Notes: generated by a model from the letters alone, not told the origin. 64,000 nt of DNA from Vibrio spartinae (GCF_024347135.1 NZ_AP024908.1:992001-1056000), one strand, 5' to 3'. Shown: positions 28,789-37,654, counted from the first letter of the stretch. A program made the numbers and translations.

Positions 28789-28808
28789 ACCTGTCGTACT
28801 AGACAGTT
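28789..28808. promoter_or_regulatory. lux-box-like operator upstream of the afsA-like gene
   Basis: The 20-bp sequence ACCTGTCGTACTAGACAGTT has inverted arms (ACCTGTC / GACAGTT) and strongly resembles the LuxR lux box (ACCTGT-N8-ACAGGT). Its centre lies about 72 bp before ATG 28871, where a class II site could activate the operon. This also argues against the TTG at 28823, which is only 14 nt from the site. Confidence 0.65.
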
Positions 28809-28870
28809 GTTTAAAATATTAATTGGATGAAAATAAGCTCATTGAGATTGATATTGAGAACAGAGAAAAA

Positions 28871-29773
28871 ATGGAAAGTATTGGTAAATTAACTCATATC
28901 TGTAACGATAGGCAGATTTACATTCAAAACATAAAGTCTACAGACACTAACACATTTGAATTTACCATAAAAAATCCGTTAAGCCATTTCCATTTTAATG
29001 ACTTTTACTGGTCTCAAGATCGTATTGATCCTCTGTATTTACTGGAATGCTGTCGTCAGGCAGAGACCTTTATAGCTCATAAATACTTTAATGTTGGATT
29101 TGAAGAAAAGTTTATTTTCAATTGTTTTTCGTTATCTTTGCGTGAACAAAATAGTCTTCTATTATTAAAACATGGAGAAATAAAGGGTTGTATTTACTCA
29201 GAAATGAGTACAAACGCTTGTACAAGAATGCGAAATAATGTGTATGTTTTCACAATATTCGTAAGTAACATCGAAGTTTGCGCTATTACTTTGTCTGCTT
29301 CCTATTTAAAAAAACATGTGTATCAAAAAATACGCAATTTAAATTTTCTTAGAAAAAACCTTGAATTTAATCTAGATGATAATGTGAATTGCAAATTAGT
29401 AGGATATATGAATCAATTAAATTCAATAATATCCTTAAATAATAAAAATAAAGCGTCTATAGTTATTAATAAAAACAACCCCATATATTTTGACCATAAA
29501 CAAGATCATATAACAGGGATGAATATAGTAGAAGGGTGTAGACAATTTTCTTTTTATTGTGTAAAAGATAAATTCCCAAATAAATTAGATATTTTTGAGA
29601 TCGATGAAATTAATTCTGAATTTTTTAGTTTTGTGGAACTGTATGCAGAAGCTGTTATTATCCTTAAAGAATTAATCGTTATAGCAAACAAAATTAAATT
29701 AATTTTTTCTATTGAACAAGAAAGTAAAACTAAGTGTTCAGTATCAGTTGTTTTAAGAATTAAGGAAAATTAA
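28871..29773 (+). CDS. AfsA-type (A-factor biosynthesis) double hot-dog enzyme
   Basis: This 300-aa protein (from ATG 28871) has the two-module layout of AfsA/ScbA enzymes, which join a beta-ketoacyl chain to dihydroxyacetone phosphate in Streptomyces gamma-butyrolactone synthesis. Module 1 has SHFHFNDFYWSQDRIDPLYL followed by LECCRQAETFIAHKY; module 2 has FDHKQDHITGMNIVEGCRQF, close to the signature DHxxGMxxxEAxRQ. The AfsA family is best known from actinomycetes. It is followed 2 bp later by an ACP gene. An in-frame TTG at 28823 is an alternative start. The acyl donor and C3 acceptor are not known for this protein. Confidence 0.82.
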   Translation: MESIGKLTHICNDRQIYIQNIKSTDTNTFEFTIKNPLSHFHFNDFYWSQDRIDPLYLLECCRQAETFIAHKYFNVGFEEKFIFNCFSLSLREQNSLLLLKHGEIKGCIYSEMSTNACTRMRNNVYVFTIFVSNIEVCAITLSASYLKKHVYQKIRNLNFLRKNLEFNLDDNVNCKLVGYMNQLNSIISLNNKNKASIVINKNNPIYFDHKQDHITGMNIVEGCRQFSFYCVKDKFPNKLDIFEIDEINSEFFSFVELYAEAVIILKELIVIANKIKLIFSIEQESKTKCSVSVVLRIKEN

Positions 29774-29775
29774 TC

Positions 29776-30012
29776 ATGAATAATAATGAAAATATTGTAG
29801 TTGGAATATTAAAAGAAGAATTAGGATTTTTAGAGATTGAAGATTTTGGTATTACTTTTGATGAAATGGGGCTTGATTCAATTGCGTTAATTGAACTCAA
29901 ATGTGAACTATCTATCCGTTCTGGAATTTCAGAAGACACCTTAAGTGTTAAATGCAATGACACAATTAACACAATCAGCAACCAGTTATCCGAAATGACA
30001 GAGGCTGCATAG
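29776..30012 (+). CDS. Acyl carrier protein
   Basis: This 78-aa ACP has the phosphopantetheine attachment motif MGLDSIALIELK (Ser at about residue 35) and a typical four-helix acidic composition. AAGGA lies about 10 nt upstream inside the previous gene's end. It is tightly packed between the afsA-like and ketosynthase genes (2-bp gaps), implying it carries the acyl chain for them. A separate phosphopantetheinyl transferase must be supplied from elsewhere. Confidence 0.9.
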   Translation: MNNNENIVVGILKEELGFLEIEDFGITFDEMGLDSIALIELKCELSIRSGISEDTLSVKCNDTINTISNQLSEMTEAA

Positions 30013-30014
30013 TC

Positions 30015-31241
30015 GTGGACAAAGTGAAAGTAGCAGTAACCGGGCTAGGCATTGTGAATTCAGCTGGCTTAAATGTCGAAGAAAGTTGGGCGAACGTATT
30101 ACAAGGTAACCCCATGGCAAAGATAGATGAGCGGCTTGACGGTCTTTCTGTTAATTGGAGTTGTCCCATAGTTGGCTTCAATGAGCGTTCATCTATTGAT
30201 CCTAAATTGATGTGGAGAATTGATAAATTTGTTCAATATTTACTGGAAGCCAGCAACGAGGCCATAGCTGATTCTCAATTAGATATAAATGAAAGTTATT
30301 CAAAAGGAACAAGGGTTGGTGTTGTCGTTGGAAATTCATTAGGCGGTGTAGAAACTCTTGAAAAGAGCCATTCCAAATTTCTTGAGAAAGGTGAGAGTGG
30401 TGCTAAAGCATCGATGATACCAGCTGTGATGGGGAATATGGGGGCTGCACAGATCGCATGTTTACTTGGAATCAAAGGTCCTGTTATTACGATTAATACC
30501 GCTTGTGCTTCTGGAGGAGATTCTATCGGTATAGCGAAAAATCTTATAGAAACAGGTAAATGCGATTCGGTAATTGTTGGCTGTAGTGAAGCCCCAATTA
30601 CCCCCTTGATTGTCTCATCATTTAATAGATTAAGGGCTTTATCAACAAACTCAGATTTAAAACATTCTTCACGACCATTTGATCAGGAACGGGATGGATT
30701 TGTTATATCAGAAGGTGCTGGGGTACTAATCGTTGAAAATGAAAAGATGGCAAAAGCAAGGAACGCTTTCATTTATGGATACATTAGTGGTTATGGAACT
30801 TCTAATGATGCTTATCATGTTACCACTCCTGCCCCTGAAGGGGATGGTTTAAAAAGAGCGGTTCAAATGGCGTTAGAGGATGCTGGTTTATCAGCCAATA
30901 AAATAGACAGTATTAACGCTCATGGCACATCTACGCACTTAAATGATGAAACTGAAGGAATAGTGTTTAAGTCGATTTTTCCTCATCGTCCCGTAGTGAC
31001 ATCTACGAAGGGAGTTACAGGACATAGTTTGGGCGCAACTGGCGCGGTAGAAGCAATCTATTCAGTTTTATCACTTTCACAACAGAGGATTCCTATGGTT
31101 AGCGGTTTAGTTAATCCGGATTCCAGCATTGATCTTAATCTAGCTACGGAGACCATAGATAGAGCACATATAAGAAACATTTTAAGTAGCTCAGTTGGTT
31201 TCGGTGGACAAAACTCAGTAATTATCTTTTCAAAAAAATAG
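30015..31241 (+). CDS. Beta-ketoacyl-ACP synthase (FabF/KAS II-like)
   Basis: This 408-aa condensing enzyme has a full active site: Cys164 in NTACASGGDS, His303 in NAHGTSTHLND, Lys332 and His337 in TSTKGVTGHSLGATG. GTG at 30015 is the only start that fits, 2 bp after the ACP stop. It resembles FabF but is dedicated by position to the cluster, presumably extending an acyl chain to the beta-ketoacyl-ACP used by the AfsA-type enzyme. No malonyl transferase, reductase or dehydratase is encoded here, so a single non-reduced condensation is plausible. Confidence 0.9.
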   Translation: MDKVKVAVTGLGIVNSAGLNVEESWANVLQGNPMAKIDERLDGLSVNWSCPIVGFNERSSIDPKLMWRIDKFVQYLLEASNEAIADSQLDINESYSKGTRVGVVVGNSLGGVETLEKSHSKFLEKGESGAKASMIPAVMGNMGAAQIACLLGIKGPVITINTACASGGDSIGIAKNLIETGKCDSVIVGCSEAPITPLIVSSFNRLRALSTNSDLKHSSRPFDQERDGFVISEGAGVLIVENEKMAKARNAFIYGYISGYGTSNDAYHVTTPAPEGDGLKRAVQMALEDAGLSANKIDSINAHGTSTHLNDETEGIVFKSIFPHRPVVTSTKGVTGHSLGATGAVEAIYSVLSLSQQRIPMVSGLVNPDSSIDLNLATETIDRAHIRNILSSSVGFGGQNSVIIFSKK

Positions 31242-31249
31242 GATTAAAA

Positions 31250-31948
31250 ATGAACAATCTAAAAAAAATAAAGTTATTTGCAATTGATTCTGATGGTGTC
31301 TTACTTAATGACACTTACAGTCCAGTGATTAAACAGTTCGTGGAGAAAAGAGGCATTGAATATACAGCAGATATCGAAAGACATGTATGGGGTTCTCCTC
31401 AGGTTGTTGCGGGACACAATATGGCATTAGCCTGCAAGCTTCCTTATTCCGGTGAAGCTACGATTAAGTCGTTTTTTAAAGAGCGTGATTTATACCTTAA
31501 ATCTCATCCAGTAGAAGTTATGGAAGGCATTGAACACTCATTGGCACTTCTTAAAGAAACTGGTGCGAAAATTGTCTGCTATGGAGGCAGAAACAAAGAA
31601 TACAGTTTTGATAAATTTCTTCATCAATTTAAAGGCTATTTTGATCTTGAAATTCCTTATGTTGATATTAATGCGTTTCGACCAGGCGTGTATGAAATTG
31701 CTCATGATATTTTTGGCTATAATTTCGATGAGGTTGTTTATTTCGATGATATAAATCGAGTGGCCGAAGTTTGTAAAGCATTTAAAGCTGGATTCATCGG
31801 GGTTCCTGCTAATCAGTCTCATAATTTTCAGAAAGCCGAAATGGAAAAAAATAACGTGAAGTTTATGGTTGATAAGTTTTCAGAATTAAATGAAAGCATT
31901 ATAAATGATGTAGATTGTTTGTTGGCACAGGGGAGTTTCTGGGACTAA
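31250..31948 (+). CDS. HAD-family phosphatase
   Basis: This 232-aa hydrolase of the haloacid dehalogenase superfamily has motif I IDSDGVLLND (Asp13/Asp15), a cap domain, and the acidic motif IV VYFDDINRVAEVCKAFKAGF. Motif II is unusual, with VCYGGRN replacing the common S/T. AGGA precedes the ATG. In A-factor-type pathways a phosphatase removes phosphate from the condensed intermediate, and this gene is well placed for that step; this is an inference. Confidence 0.85.
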   Translation: MNNLKKIKLFAIDSDGVLLNDTYSPVIKQFVEKRGIEYTADIERHVWGSPQVVAGHNMALACKLPYSGEATIKSFFKERDLYLKSHPVEVMEGIEHSLALLKETGAKIVCYGGRNKEYSFDKFLHQFKGYFDLEIPYVDINAFRPGVYEIAHDIFGYNFDEVVYFDDINRVAEVCKAFKAGFIGVPANQSHNFQKAEMEKNNVKFMVDKFSELNESIINDVDCLLAQGSFWD

Positions 31949-31984
31949 TTATAAATGGATTGAACTAATATCATAGGACGTTAT

Positions 31985-33148
31985 ATGAAAAACAAAATAT
32001 TAAGTTTTATTTTACCGATCATTTGCGGCTTAACTGTCGCAAATATGTACTATGTCCAATCAATCTTTCCAGAGGTTATGCATGCTTTAGATATTAATTA
32101 TAAAAGCACTGCTATGATTTACACAATGTCGTTAATTGGTAATGCTTGCTCACTAGTGTTTATTGCGCCTTTAGGAGATTTTATAAACCGCAAAAAACTG
32201 ATTTCATTCTTATATATCATTCTGGCCATTGCTAGTATTGGTGCCAGTTTATCTTTAAATATCTATGAAATGTATGTTGCTGCATTCTTCCTTGGGGTTG
32301 GGGTTGCTATCATTCCGATAACAATTTCCTATCTAAGTAAAAATAAAAATTTTGGACTAAGTTATATTGGTAAAATTATGTCCGGAGTGTTATTAGGCGC
32401 CCTAATATCACGTTTTCTATCTAGTGAATTCTCAACAATCTGGGGATGGAATTCAATTTATATATTCTCATTTGCCGTAATGTTGTTCTCTCTAATTTTT
32501 GTTGCTTTGATGCTACCTAATGACCAGATAGAGAAGACCAAAGAAACTGGTTATGGGAAAATGCTTGGTAGTACATTTTCCCTGTTAATAAGCAATAGTA
32601 CCGTTCGTAAATATAGTCTGTATGGTTTTTTTGTTATGGCTGTCTTTGCTTCATTTTGGAATAATATTTCGTTCAGTTTGTTTGATGATTATCATCTAAC
32701 TCAGACTAATATTGGGTTGTTTTCATTAACAGGTGTAGCCGGGGCATCAGCTGCAATGTTTGCTAGCAATATATTGAGGAAGTTAAATTATGATAGTATT
32801 TCTTTATTTGTATTAATGTTCATTTCTTTTGCTGTTCTTGCAGTTATTAATTACAGTTTAATTACACTAATAATCGGTTCAGTAGTCATTGATGCAATGA
32901 TTCAGCTAATACATGTAAATAATCAAACAAACATGTATAAGAACTGCGAAGGAAATGAATCCCGGGCGGCAAGTTGTTATATGACCACTTTTATTTTGGG
33001 TGGTGTAGTTGGGTCAAAGGTTTCATCAATTTGCTATATTTCATATGGGTGGCAAGGTATTTGTGTAATGTGTGCTTGTATCGCAATTATTTGCCTGATT
33101 CCATTTAAAGAGAAAACTACTGAGAATAATATTAAATTAACTCATTAG
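31985..33148 (+). CDS. MFS transporter (putative exporter of the cluster product)
   Basis: This 387-aa protein has 12 hydrophobic segments and the MFS motif A between helices 2 and 3 (PLGDFINRKKLI). It resembles drug:proton antiporters of the Bcr/DHA1 type. It is the last gene of the AT-rich cluster, 36 bp after the HAD gene with AGGA before the ATG. Export of the small molecule made by the upstream enzymes is the simplest role. Confidence 0.85.
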   Translation: MKNKILSFILPIICGLTVANMYYVQSIFPEVMHALDINYKSTAMIYTMSLIGNACSLVFIAPLGDFINRKKLISFLYIILAIASIGASLSLNIYEMYVAAFFLGVGVAIIPITISYLSKNKNFGLSYIGKIMSGVLLGALISRFLSSEFSTIWGWNSIYIFSFAVMLFSLIFVALMLPNDQIEKTKETGYGKMLGSTFSLLISNSTVRKYSLYGFFVMAVFASFWNNISFSLFDDYHLTQTNIGLFSLTGVAGASAAMFASNILRKLNYDSISLFVLMFISFAVLAVINYSLITLIIGSVVIDAMIQLIHVNNQTNMYKNCEGNESRAASCYMTTFILGGVVGSKVSSICYISYGWQGICVMCACIAIICLIPFKEKTTENNIKLTH

Positions 33149-33540
33149 TCATAATGCCAACTGATACAACCCACCCAAGACCCTAAACGCCTGCTCCCCT
33201 TCCAGACTACCCGGTAATAGGGACTCAAAACAGGCGATTTGGGGTAACGGTATTTGAACTAAGTATATTTTAGAACCAAAACGTGACTCAACCCAGTGCC
33301 TGCTCCAAAATCCATAAGATGCATACTTTTATGAAAGTTTAGATTTTTAATTATAGAATTTGCAATGTTTGTAACATTTTAAACTCTATTGTCATCTTTT
33401 TCGTATGACTCTGCTCTCTGTTCAAAACATCTCTATTCATAGAACATCCCTTGATTTTGTATAACACCCCTAATAACTGACAAATGGCCAGCCGTTATTT
33501 GTACAGTGAATTTAATTGTTAAATTTATGCTTACCAAGCA
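33149..33540. other. Non-coding stretch with gene debris
   Basis: No intact gene. On the minus strand at 33259-33321 a short frame reads MDFGAGTGLSHVLVLKYT, like motif I of class I SAM methyltransferases. A second frame at about 33150-33310 reads PLPQIACFESLLPGSLEGEQ. Both look like eroded gene fragments; the right part (33330-33540) is AT-rich with nothing recognised. Confidence 0.3.
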
Positions 33541-33855
33541 TTACTTAATAGGAGAAAAATTAGCAGCAGATAGTATTTTCGACTCCTGCTTCTCTAGCAT
33601 ATTCATTGCTTCAGGAATAAATTCAGTTAACCATTCAGAATCTTTATATAACTCAATTCTTTTTTGAGACCTTTCATTCAAGTCATGATACGACCATATA
33701 TGGATCACCTGATTAAGTTCGCCTATTTCGGTATGCCAATACCCAACCAAAGTGGCATATTTAGATATAATAGGCATTCCGATCGTTTCAAAATGATTTA
33801 TATAATTATTTAACTGCCCAATCTTTATCGTGTAAATTCTCATTTCAAATATCAT
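33541..33855 (-). CDS. NIPSNAP-family protein
   Basis: This 104-aa single-domain protein of the NIPSNAP/dimeric alpha-beta barrel family opens MIFEMRIYTIKIGQLNNYIN and has VGYWHTEIGELNQVIHIWSY, the usual core. AAGGGA precedes the ATG at 33855. The function of bacterial members is unclear. It lies next to an attC-like site with other minus-strand genes, as expected of an integron cassette. Confidence 0.85.
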   Translation of the reverse strand: MIFEMRIYTIKIGQLNNYINHFETIGMPIISKYATLVGYWHTEIGELNQVIHIWSYHDLNERSQKRIELYKDSEWLTEFIPEAMNMLEKQESKILSAANFSPIK

Positions 33856-33883
33856 AAATATCCCTTAACAATTAACACTAAAA

Positions 33884-33951
33884 TCTAACGCCGCCATAAT
33901 TTCCCGCTTGAAGCACTGCGTAAAGCGATCAAATTGATGGCTTTGTTAAAT
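33884..33951. repeat. attC-like site
   Basis: The outer arms TAACGCCGCCATAATTT and AAATTGATGGCTTTGTTA pair almost completely with extrahelical bases, the layout of integron attC sites (R''/L'' and L'/R'). Confidence 0.7.
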
Positions 33952-34159
33952 GCTGACTCGTGAGACCCAATTTTGAATTTCTTAGCCGTAACATAGTTTG
34001 TCGTCAGCTAAAGTGGTAAGGCTATCCTGCATAAATCGGTTACCCACGCTACAGTATTAACCACAATACTTGAATAGCCTTAGTAACTCGCTTTTGAGCC
34101 TTCTCCCTCACCACATCAGCGGTATGCTTAAGGTGACCAAACCAACAGGAGAAAACTCA

Positions 34160-34345
34160 ATGAAATGCTATAATAACTCACATCCATACTATTGTGGTAT
34201 CGACTTGCACGCTCGTTTACTTTATATCTGTATTCTTGACTCACAAGCTAATATCATCGTTCATAAAAAGATTGCCGCCCGACAAAACTCCGAGCCAATA
34301 TCGAAGATGGACATATCCATCCTCGATGTCAAGACGTGCACATGA
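34160..34345 (+). pseudogene. IS110-type transposase N-terminal remnant
   Basis: From ATG 34160 (CAGGAG upstream) the frame reads MKCYNNSHPYYCGIDLHARL then YICILDSQANIIVHKKI, the first DEDD strand region of IS110-family transposases. The reading leaves homology after about 40 residues and ends soon after. The rest of the element is absent. Confidence 0.75.
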
Positions 34346-34605
34346 TGAAACATCCCGATACAATTGACGTCAGAGTAGTTTTGACAACCCCCATAGGACT
34401 TCTAGATCCGTTACGCGTCTTTATACGCAGTAAATGAACTAGTATTACATTTGCTTTCACCTACAATTAAATTTGTTGTGTAGACTATACTGAGTGGTTT
34501 ATAAATAATACAGAGCCGTAAGCGGGTCATGCCGAATTTTTAGCAAAAGAAATAAACCGGATCAGACCTTACAATTGATGCAATTTTCGCCGGATAGTGC
34601 TTTAT
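34346..34605. other. Intergenic region upstream of the diguanylate cyclase
   Basis: No gene or clear regulatory site was recognised. It contains AT-rich sequence that probably includes the promoter of the next gene. Confidence 0.3.
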
Positions 34606-35865
34606 ATGTTCATTTATTCCCTACGTTTTAAGCTAATCATGCTTCCCGTGATCTGCAGTCTGTTACCTGTGGCGATCATGATTTTGATCACGCCTTCGAT
34701 GGTGGAAGAGCGTTTTTTAAAGCAGGCAAGCAATACCCATCTGGGACGTATGGCTAGTGATATTCAACGTTTTGCTGAACAGTCAGATGACTGGGGAACC
34801 CGCGAGTCTGCTCTGCGGTTTTATCAACGAGCACTGGATCGTGTGGCCCAAAGTCAATCGCGAGGCAAGGCACCACCTCCCCCGGGGGGGCCGCCCCTAG
34901 CATCTGAAAATATGCGTTTTGTTTTAGCCGATCCGAATGGCCACGTGATTTTGCCTTTTTTTGGATTTGAAGCAGGGCAAGTAATGACTCGTCAGGAGCT
35001 ATCCGAAGCCACGCCTTTGTATAAGGATCGCGTTTTACAGGGCTATGCCTTGGCTCGTGGTAAGGCAGCGCTCTCCCCCAAAGATGAGTCGTATCTGGCG
35101 ACACTACAAAAGACTCTACTGATATCTGCGTCCATTGCTGTTTTCGGTGCTTTTCTTTTTGGTTTTGCCATAACGTGTTCTATTCATAAACGTGTTCACT
35201 CATTGATTGCAGCAACACGCCACTTAAGCGACCGGAAAAAGCCTCAGCTACTCAATATGCGAGGTAAAGATGAGGTTTCGTTATTGGCTCGGGAGTTTGA
35301 TGCCATGTCAGTCAAACTGACTGAACAGCATCAGCAACTCAGAGAATCGAATCAGACAATTGCTGCACAGGCCAACGCTTTGAAAAAGCTGAGCTACACC
35401 GATGAACTAACCAACCTTGCGAATCGCCGGTTCTTTAACGAACAGCTTGCCGCTTGGCAGGCCAGCAACATGGACGAGTTAAGCCTGATTTTGTGCGACG
35501 TCGATCACTTCAAGCGAGTAAACGATAATTTTTCCCATGACATCGGAGATCAAGTACTTCGCCAAGTAGCAAATTTATTAAAGCAGAATACCCGAGAGCA
35601 GGACGTGGTTGCCCGGATTGGCGGGGAAGAATTGGTAATCTTAATGCCACATACATGTAAAGAGCAGGCATTAGATATTGCCGATAGGATTCGCCACTCG
35701 GTAGAGCAAAATGAATGGCATAAAATTGCCCTGGGACTGAAGTTGACGCTTAGTTCTGGGGTCAGCAGTACTGCGGAACTTGATGATCCTGAGCGTATCT
35801 TAGAAGTTGCGGATGAACACCTTTACCGTGCAAAAGATTTAGGGAGAAATAGGGTTTGTAGTTAA
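34606..35865 (+). CDS. Membrane diguanylate cyclase (HAMP-GGDEF)
   Basis: Makes the second messenger cyclic di-GMP. An N-terminal membrane helix is followed by a short periplasmic domain, a second helix (ISASIAVFGAFLFGFAITC), a HAMP segment, a coiled linker (QHQQLRESNQTIAAQANALKK), and a GGDEF domain with the active-site variant GGEEL. The inhibitory I-site RxxD (REQD) is exactly five residues upstream, so product inhibition is expected. The periplasmic region has an odd proline/glycine run (APPPPGGPPL). A GTG three codons upstream is an alternative start. Confidence 0.88.
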   Translation: MFIYSLRFKLIMLPVICSLLPVAIMILITPSMVEERFLKQASNTHLGRMASDIQRFAEQSDDWGTRESALRFYQRALDRVAQSQSRGKAPPPPGGPPLASENMRFVLADPNGHVILPFFGFEAGQVMTRQELSEATPLYKDRVLQGYALARGKAALSPKDESYLATLQKTLLISASIAVFGAFLFGFAITCSIHKRVHSLIAATRHLSDRKKPQLLNMRGKDEVSLLAREFDAMSVKLTEQHQQLRESNQTIAAQANALKKLSYTDELTNLANRRFFNEQLAAWQASNMDELSLILCDVDHFKRVNDNFSHDIGDQVLRQVANLLKQNTREQDVVARIGGEELVILMPHTCKEQALDIADRIRHSVEQNEWHKIALGLKLTLSSGVSSTAELDDPERILEVADEHLYRAKDLGRNRVCS

Positions 35866-35906
35866 TCAGTCTCGTACAAAGTCATCATTGACGGCAGAGT
35901 CGTTTG

Positions 35907-36184
35907 TTAGTTTTTTATTAGCACCTTTTGATAAAAAATTTTATCAATCCCTTTTACCAAATAGTCCTTATAACGACCAACTTCCTTGAAACCATGAGAC
36001 TCATAAAATTTGGGAGCTTGAAACGTATGCGTATCAACTGCGATATTCCTGATTTATCCCGAACAAAAATAGCAAAAGACTCATCTGTTATTTCAGGTAC
36101 AAATCTTTGATTAAAATCGCTTAATCCTTGATAGATACAATCGATGTCCTCAGCATTTGGCGACTGAGTAAAAATGATATCCAC
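35907..36184 (-). pseudogene. GNAT acetyltransferase remnant with internal deletion
   Basis: From ATG 36184 the frame gives MDIIFTQSPNAEDIDCIYQG to ESFAIFVRDKSG, then homology jumps, with a frame change, to IAVDTHTFQAPKFYESHGF and FYQKVLIKN* at 35907. The start and end belong to one GNAT family, but the middle with the acetyl-CoA loop is lost. The stop lies in an attC-like half-site (CTAACAAACGACTCTGCC). Confidence 0.78.
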
Positions 36185-36212
36185 AATGATTTCTCCGTAA
36201 TCTGATTAAACA

Positions 36213-36288
36213 ACTAACGCCTCGCATCACCGGGAAAATGAAGTTGCAGAGCGGCACTGCTTTATTTTTTACGAGTGAATGCGTTAGC
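36213..36288. repeat. attC-like site
   Basis: CTAACGCCTCGCATCAC pairs with GAGTGAATGCGTTAG at its ends, with a central variable part. The stop codon of the lysE-type gene lies inside it, as usual for integron cassettes. Confidence 0.65.
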
Positions 36289-36919
36289 TTTGCTTGCTCA
36301 GGGCTAACTTAAGACCAAAGCCGATAAACAAACTACCAGTTAACTTATTAAGAGCATGAGTTATAAGCTTATTATGTTTTATTTTCACACTAAGTGTTGA
36401 TGAAGACCAAGCTAAAAAATGACACCAAACCATACCATTAACATTGAAAACGACTCCTAAAAATATAAATGCGAGTGCTTTACTTGGTGCATCATGAGAA
36501 ATAAATTGAGGAACAAATGCAAGAAAGAACAATGCAACTTTAGGATTTAAAACATTAGTCAGAAACCCTTGATAGCATATTTTTGATAAGGAGGCCTTTT
36601 GCTGATCAGATGATCTAGCCGTATTATCGCTTTTTTTACTCAGTAACATTGAAAATCCGATATAGAGAAGATATACACAACCAATTATTTTTACTACTGT
36701 AAAGGCAATTGCAGATGTAGCTAAAATTGCAGATAACCCAAAAGCAGCTGCTAATATATGAACTAACGTGCCAGCTCCAATGCCCAAAGCAGCTGACGAT
36801 CCAGCTCGGAAACCTTGGCTAGCACTTCTGCCTATAATATATAAAGAATCTGGACCCGGTATAAAATTCAAAGCTATTCCTGATATTACAAATAGCCAAA
36901 GATCATGCACTCCAAACAT
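36284..36919 (-). CDS. LysE/RhtB-family exporter
   Basis: This 211-aa membrane protein of the LysE/RhtB amino-acid exporter family has six hydrophobic segments, with the family motif FIPGPDSLYIIGRSASQG near the N-terminus and a mid-protein GFLTNVLNPKVALFF loop. Substrates are usually amino acids or homoserine lactones. It is bracketed by attC-like sites, on the minus strand, so it is probably a gene cassette. Confidence 0.85.
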   Translation of the reverse strand: MFGVHDLWLFVISGIALNFIPGPDSLYIIGRSASQGFRAGSSAALGIGAGTLVHILAAAFGLSAILATSAIAFTVVKIIGCVYLLYIGFSMLLSKKSDNTARSSDQQKASLSKICYQGFLTNVLNPKVALFFLAFVPQFISHDAPSKALAFIFLGVVFNVNGMVWCHFLAWSSSTLSVKIKHNKLITHALNKLTGSLFIGFGLKLALSKQS

Positions 36920-36948
36920 TAATATTTACCACCATACTAAATTAAAAA

Positions 36949-37016
36949 TAACGCTAGCAACAGCAGCAAACTAGAGCCTAAGCGATTAGTTTGTCTGATG
37001 ATTGCTCTTGTTATGC
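36949..37016. repeat. attC-like site
   Basis: The arms TAACGCTAGCAAC and ATTGCTCTTGTTATGC are complementary at their outer parts (TAAC/GTTA with AGCAA/TTGCT). The stop of the next cassette gene (36986) lies within it. Confidence 0.65.
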
Positions 37017-37654
37017 GTAATTTCACGAATCGCATCGATTAAACCATACACAAGCAACGAACTTTGAACACGGGCTGCTGGGTGCGCATACATTACAACA
37101 GGTTTATTCTGCTGATTTACGAACCACTTTACGCCTCTTGAAGTTTCATAAACTTGTTCATCGTTTAAATCCAAAGCAAACCGTAAATCCCATCCAGTGC
37201 CACAACAAATGGTCAAATCAGGATTATAAATTTCATATTGCTCTTTAATAAACTTCTTGTCTTCAGCTACAACCGCATCGAAATCAGCTCGTACCGTTGT
37301 ATGAGTGCCAGGAGACTTCTTAAGGTTCATTGCACATATCGTCCGTAAAGTATCAATTCTTTGCTTTTTAGAAATTGATTCAAAATTAGCCCATGGAATA
37401 TCATCATTACCATGATTAATGCTTTTAACCCAACGGGTTACATTATTCCATGTTTGAGAACAAGAGCCAGCACGGATGAATTCTCTTAAATCCCAGCCAC
37501 CACCATGCTCATCGTTCACTTCTTTAAGAACAAAACAAAGTTTAATTTTAGAATTTAAATAATCTTGTTCCGAAACAACGCCATCAGTAACAAAACCAAC
37601 TCGGTTACTTTCCCACTGATGAAATAACTCTGACTCTCTTTCTTTAATGCTCAT
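36986..37654 (-). CDS. Uracil-DNA-glycosylase-fold protein (cassette gene)
   Basis: This 222-aa soluble protein has an N-terminal KLCFVLKEVNDEHGGGWDLR, a central NPDLTICCGTGWDL and a C-terminal VMYAHPAARVQSSLLVYGLI. These resemble a divergent UDG-like fold, but the catalytic motif is not clear and activity cannot be claimed. It is flanked by attC-like sequence and cassette genes on the same strand. It starts 6 bp after a small upstream frame. Confidence 0.55.
   Translation of the reverse strand: MSIKERESELFHQWESNRVGFVTDGVVSEQDYLNSKIKLCFVLKEVNDEHGGGWDLREFIRAGSCSQTWNNVTRWVKSINHGNDDIPWANFESISKKQRIDTLRTICAMNLKKSPGTHTTVRADFDAVVAEDKKFIKEQYEIYNPDLTICCGTGWDLRFALDLNDEQVYETSRGVKWFVNQQNKPVVMYAHPAARVQSSLLVYGLIDAIREITHNKSNHQTN

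Noticed and set aside
28823..28870. TTG 28823 as the start of the afsA-like gene
   Set aside because: It lies 14 nt from the lux-box-like site and would leave no room for a promoter; ATG 28871 also fits the family N-terminus.
34875..34905. C/G-run in the diguanylate cyclase as a phase-variable tract
   Set aside because: The run is short and mixed (CCCCCGGGGGGG), and the reading frame is intact; no evidence of length variation.
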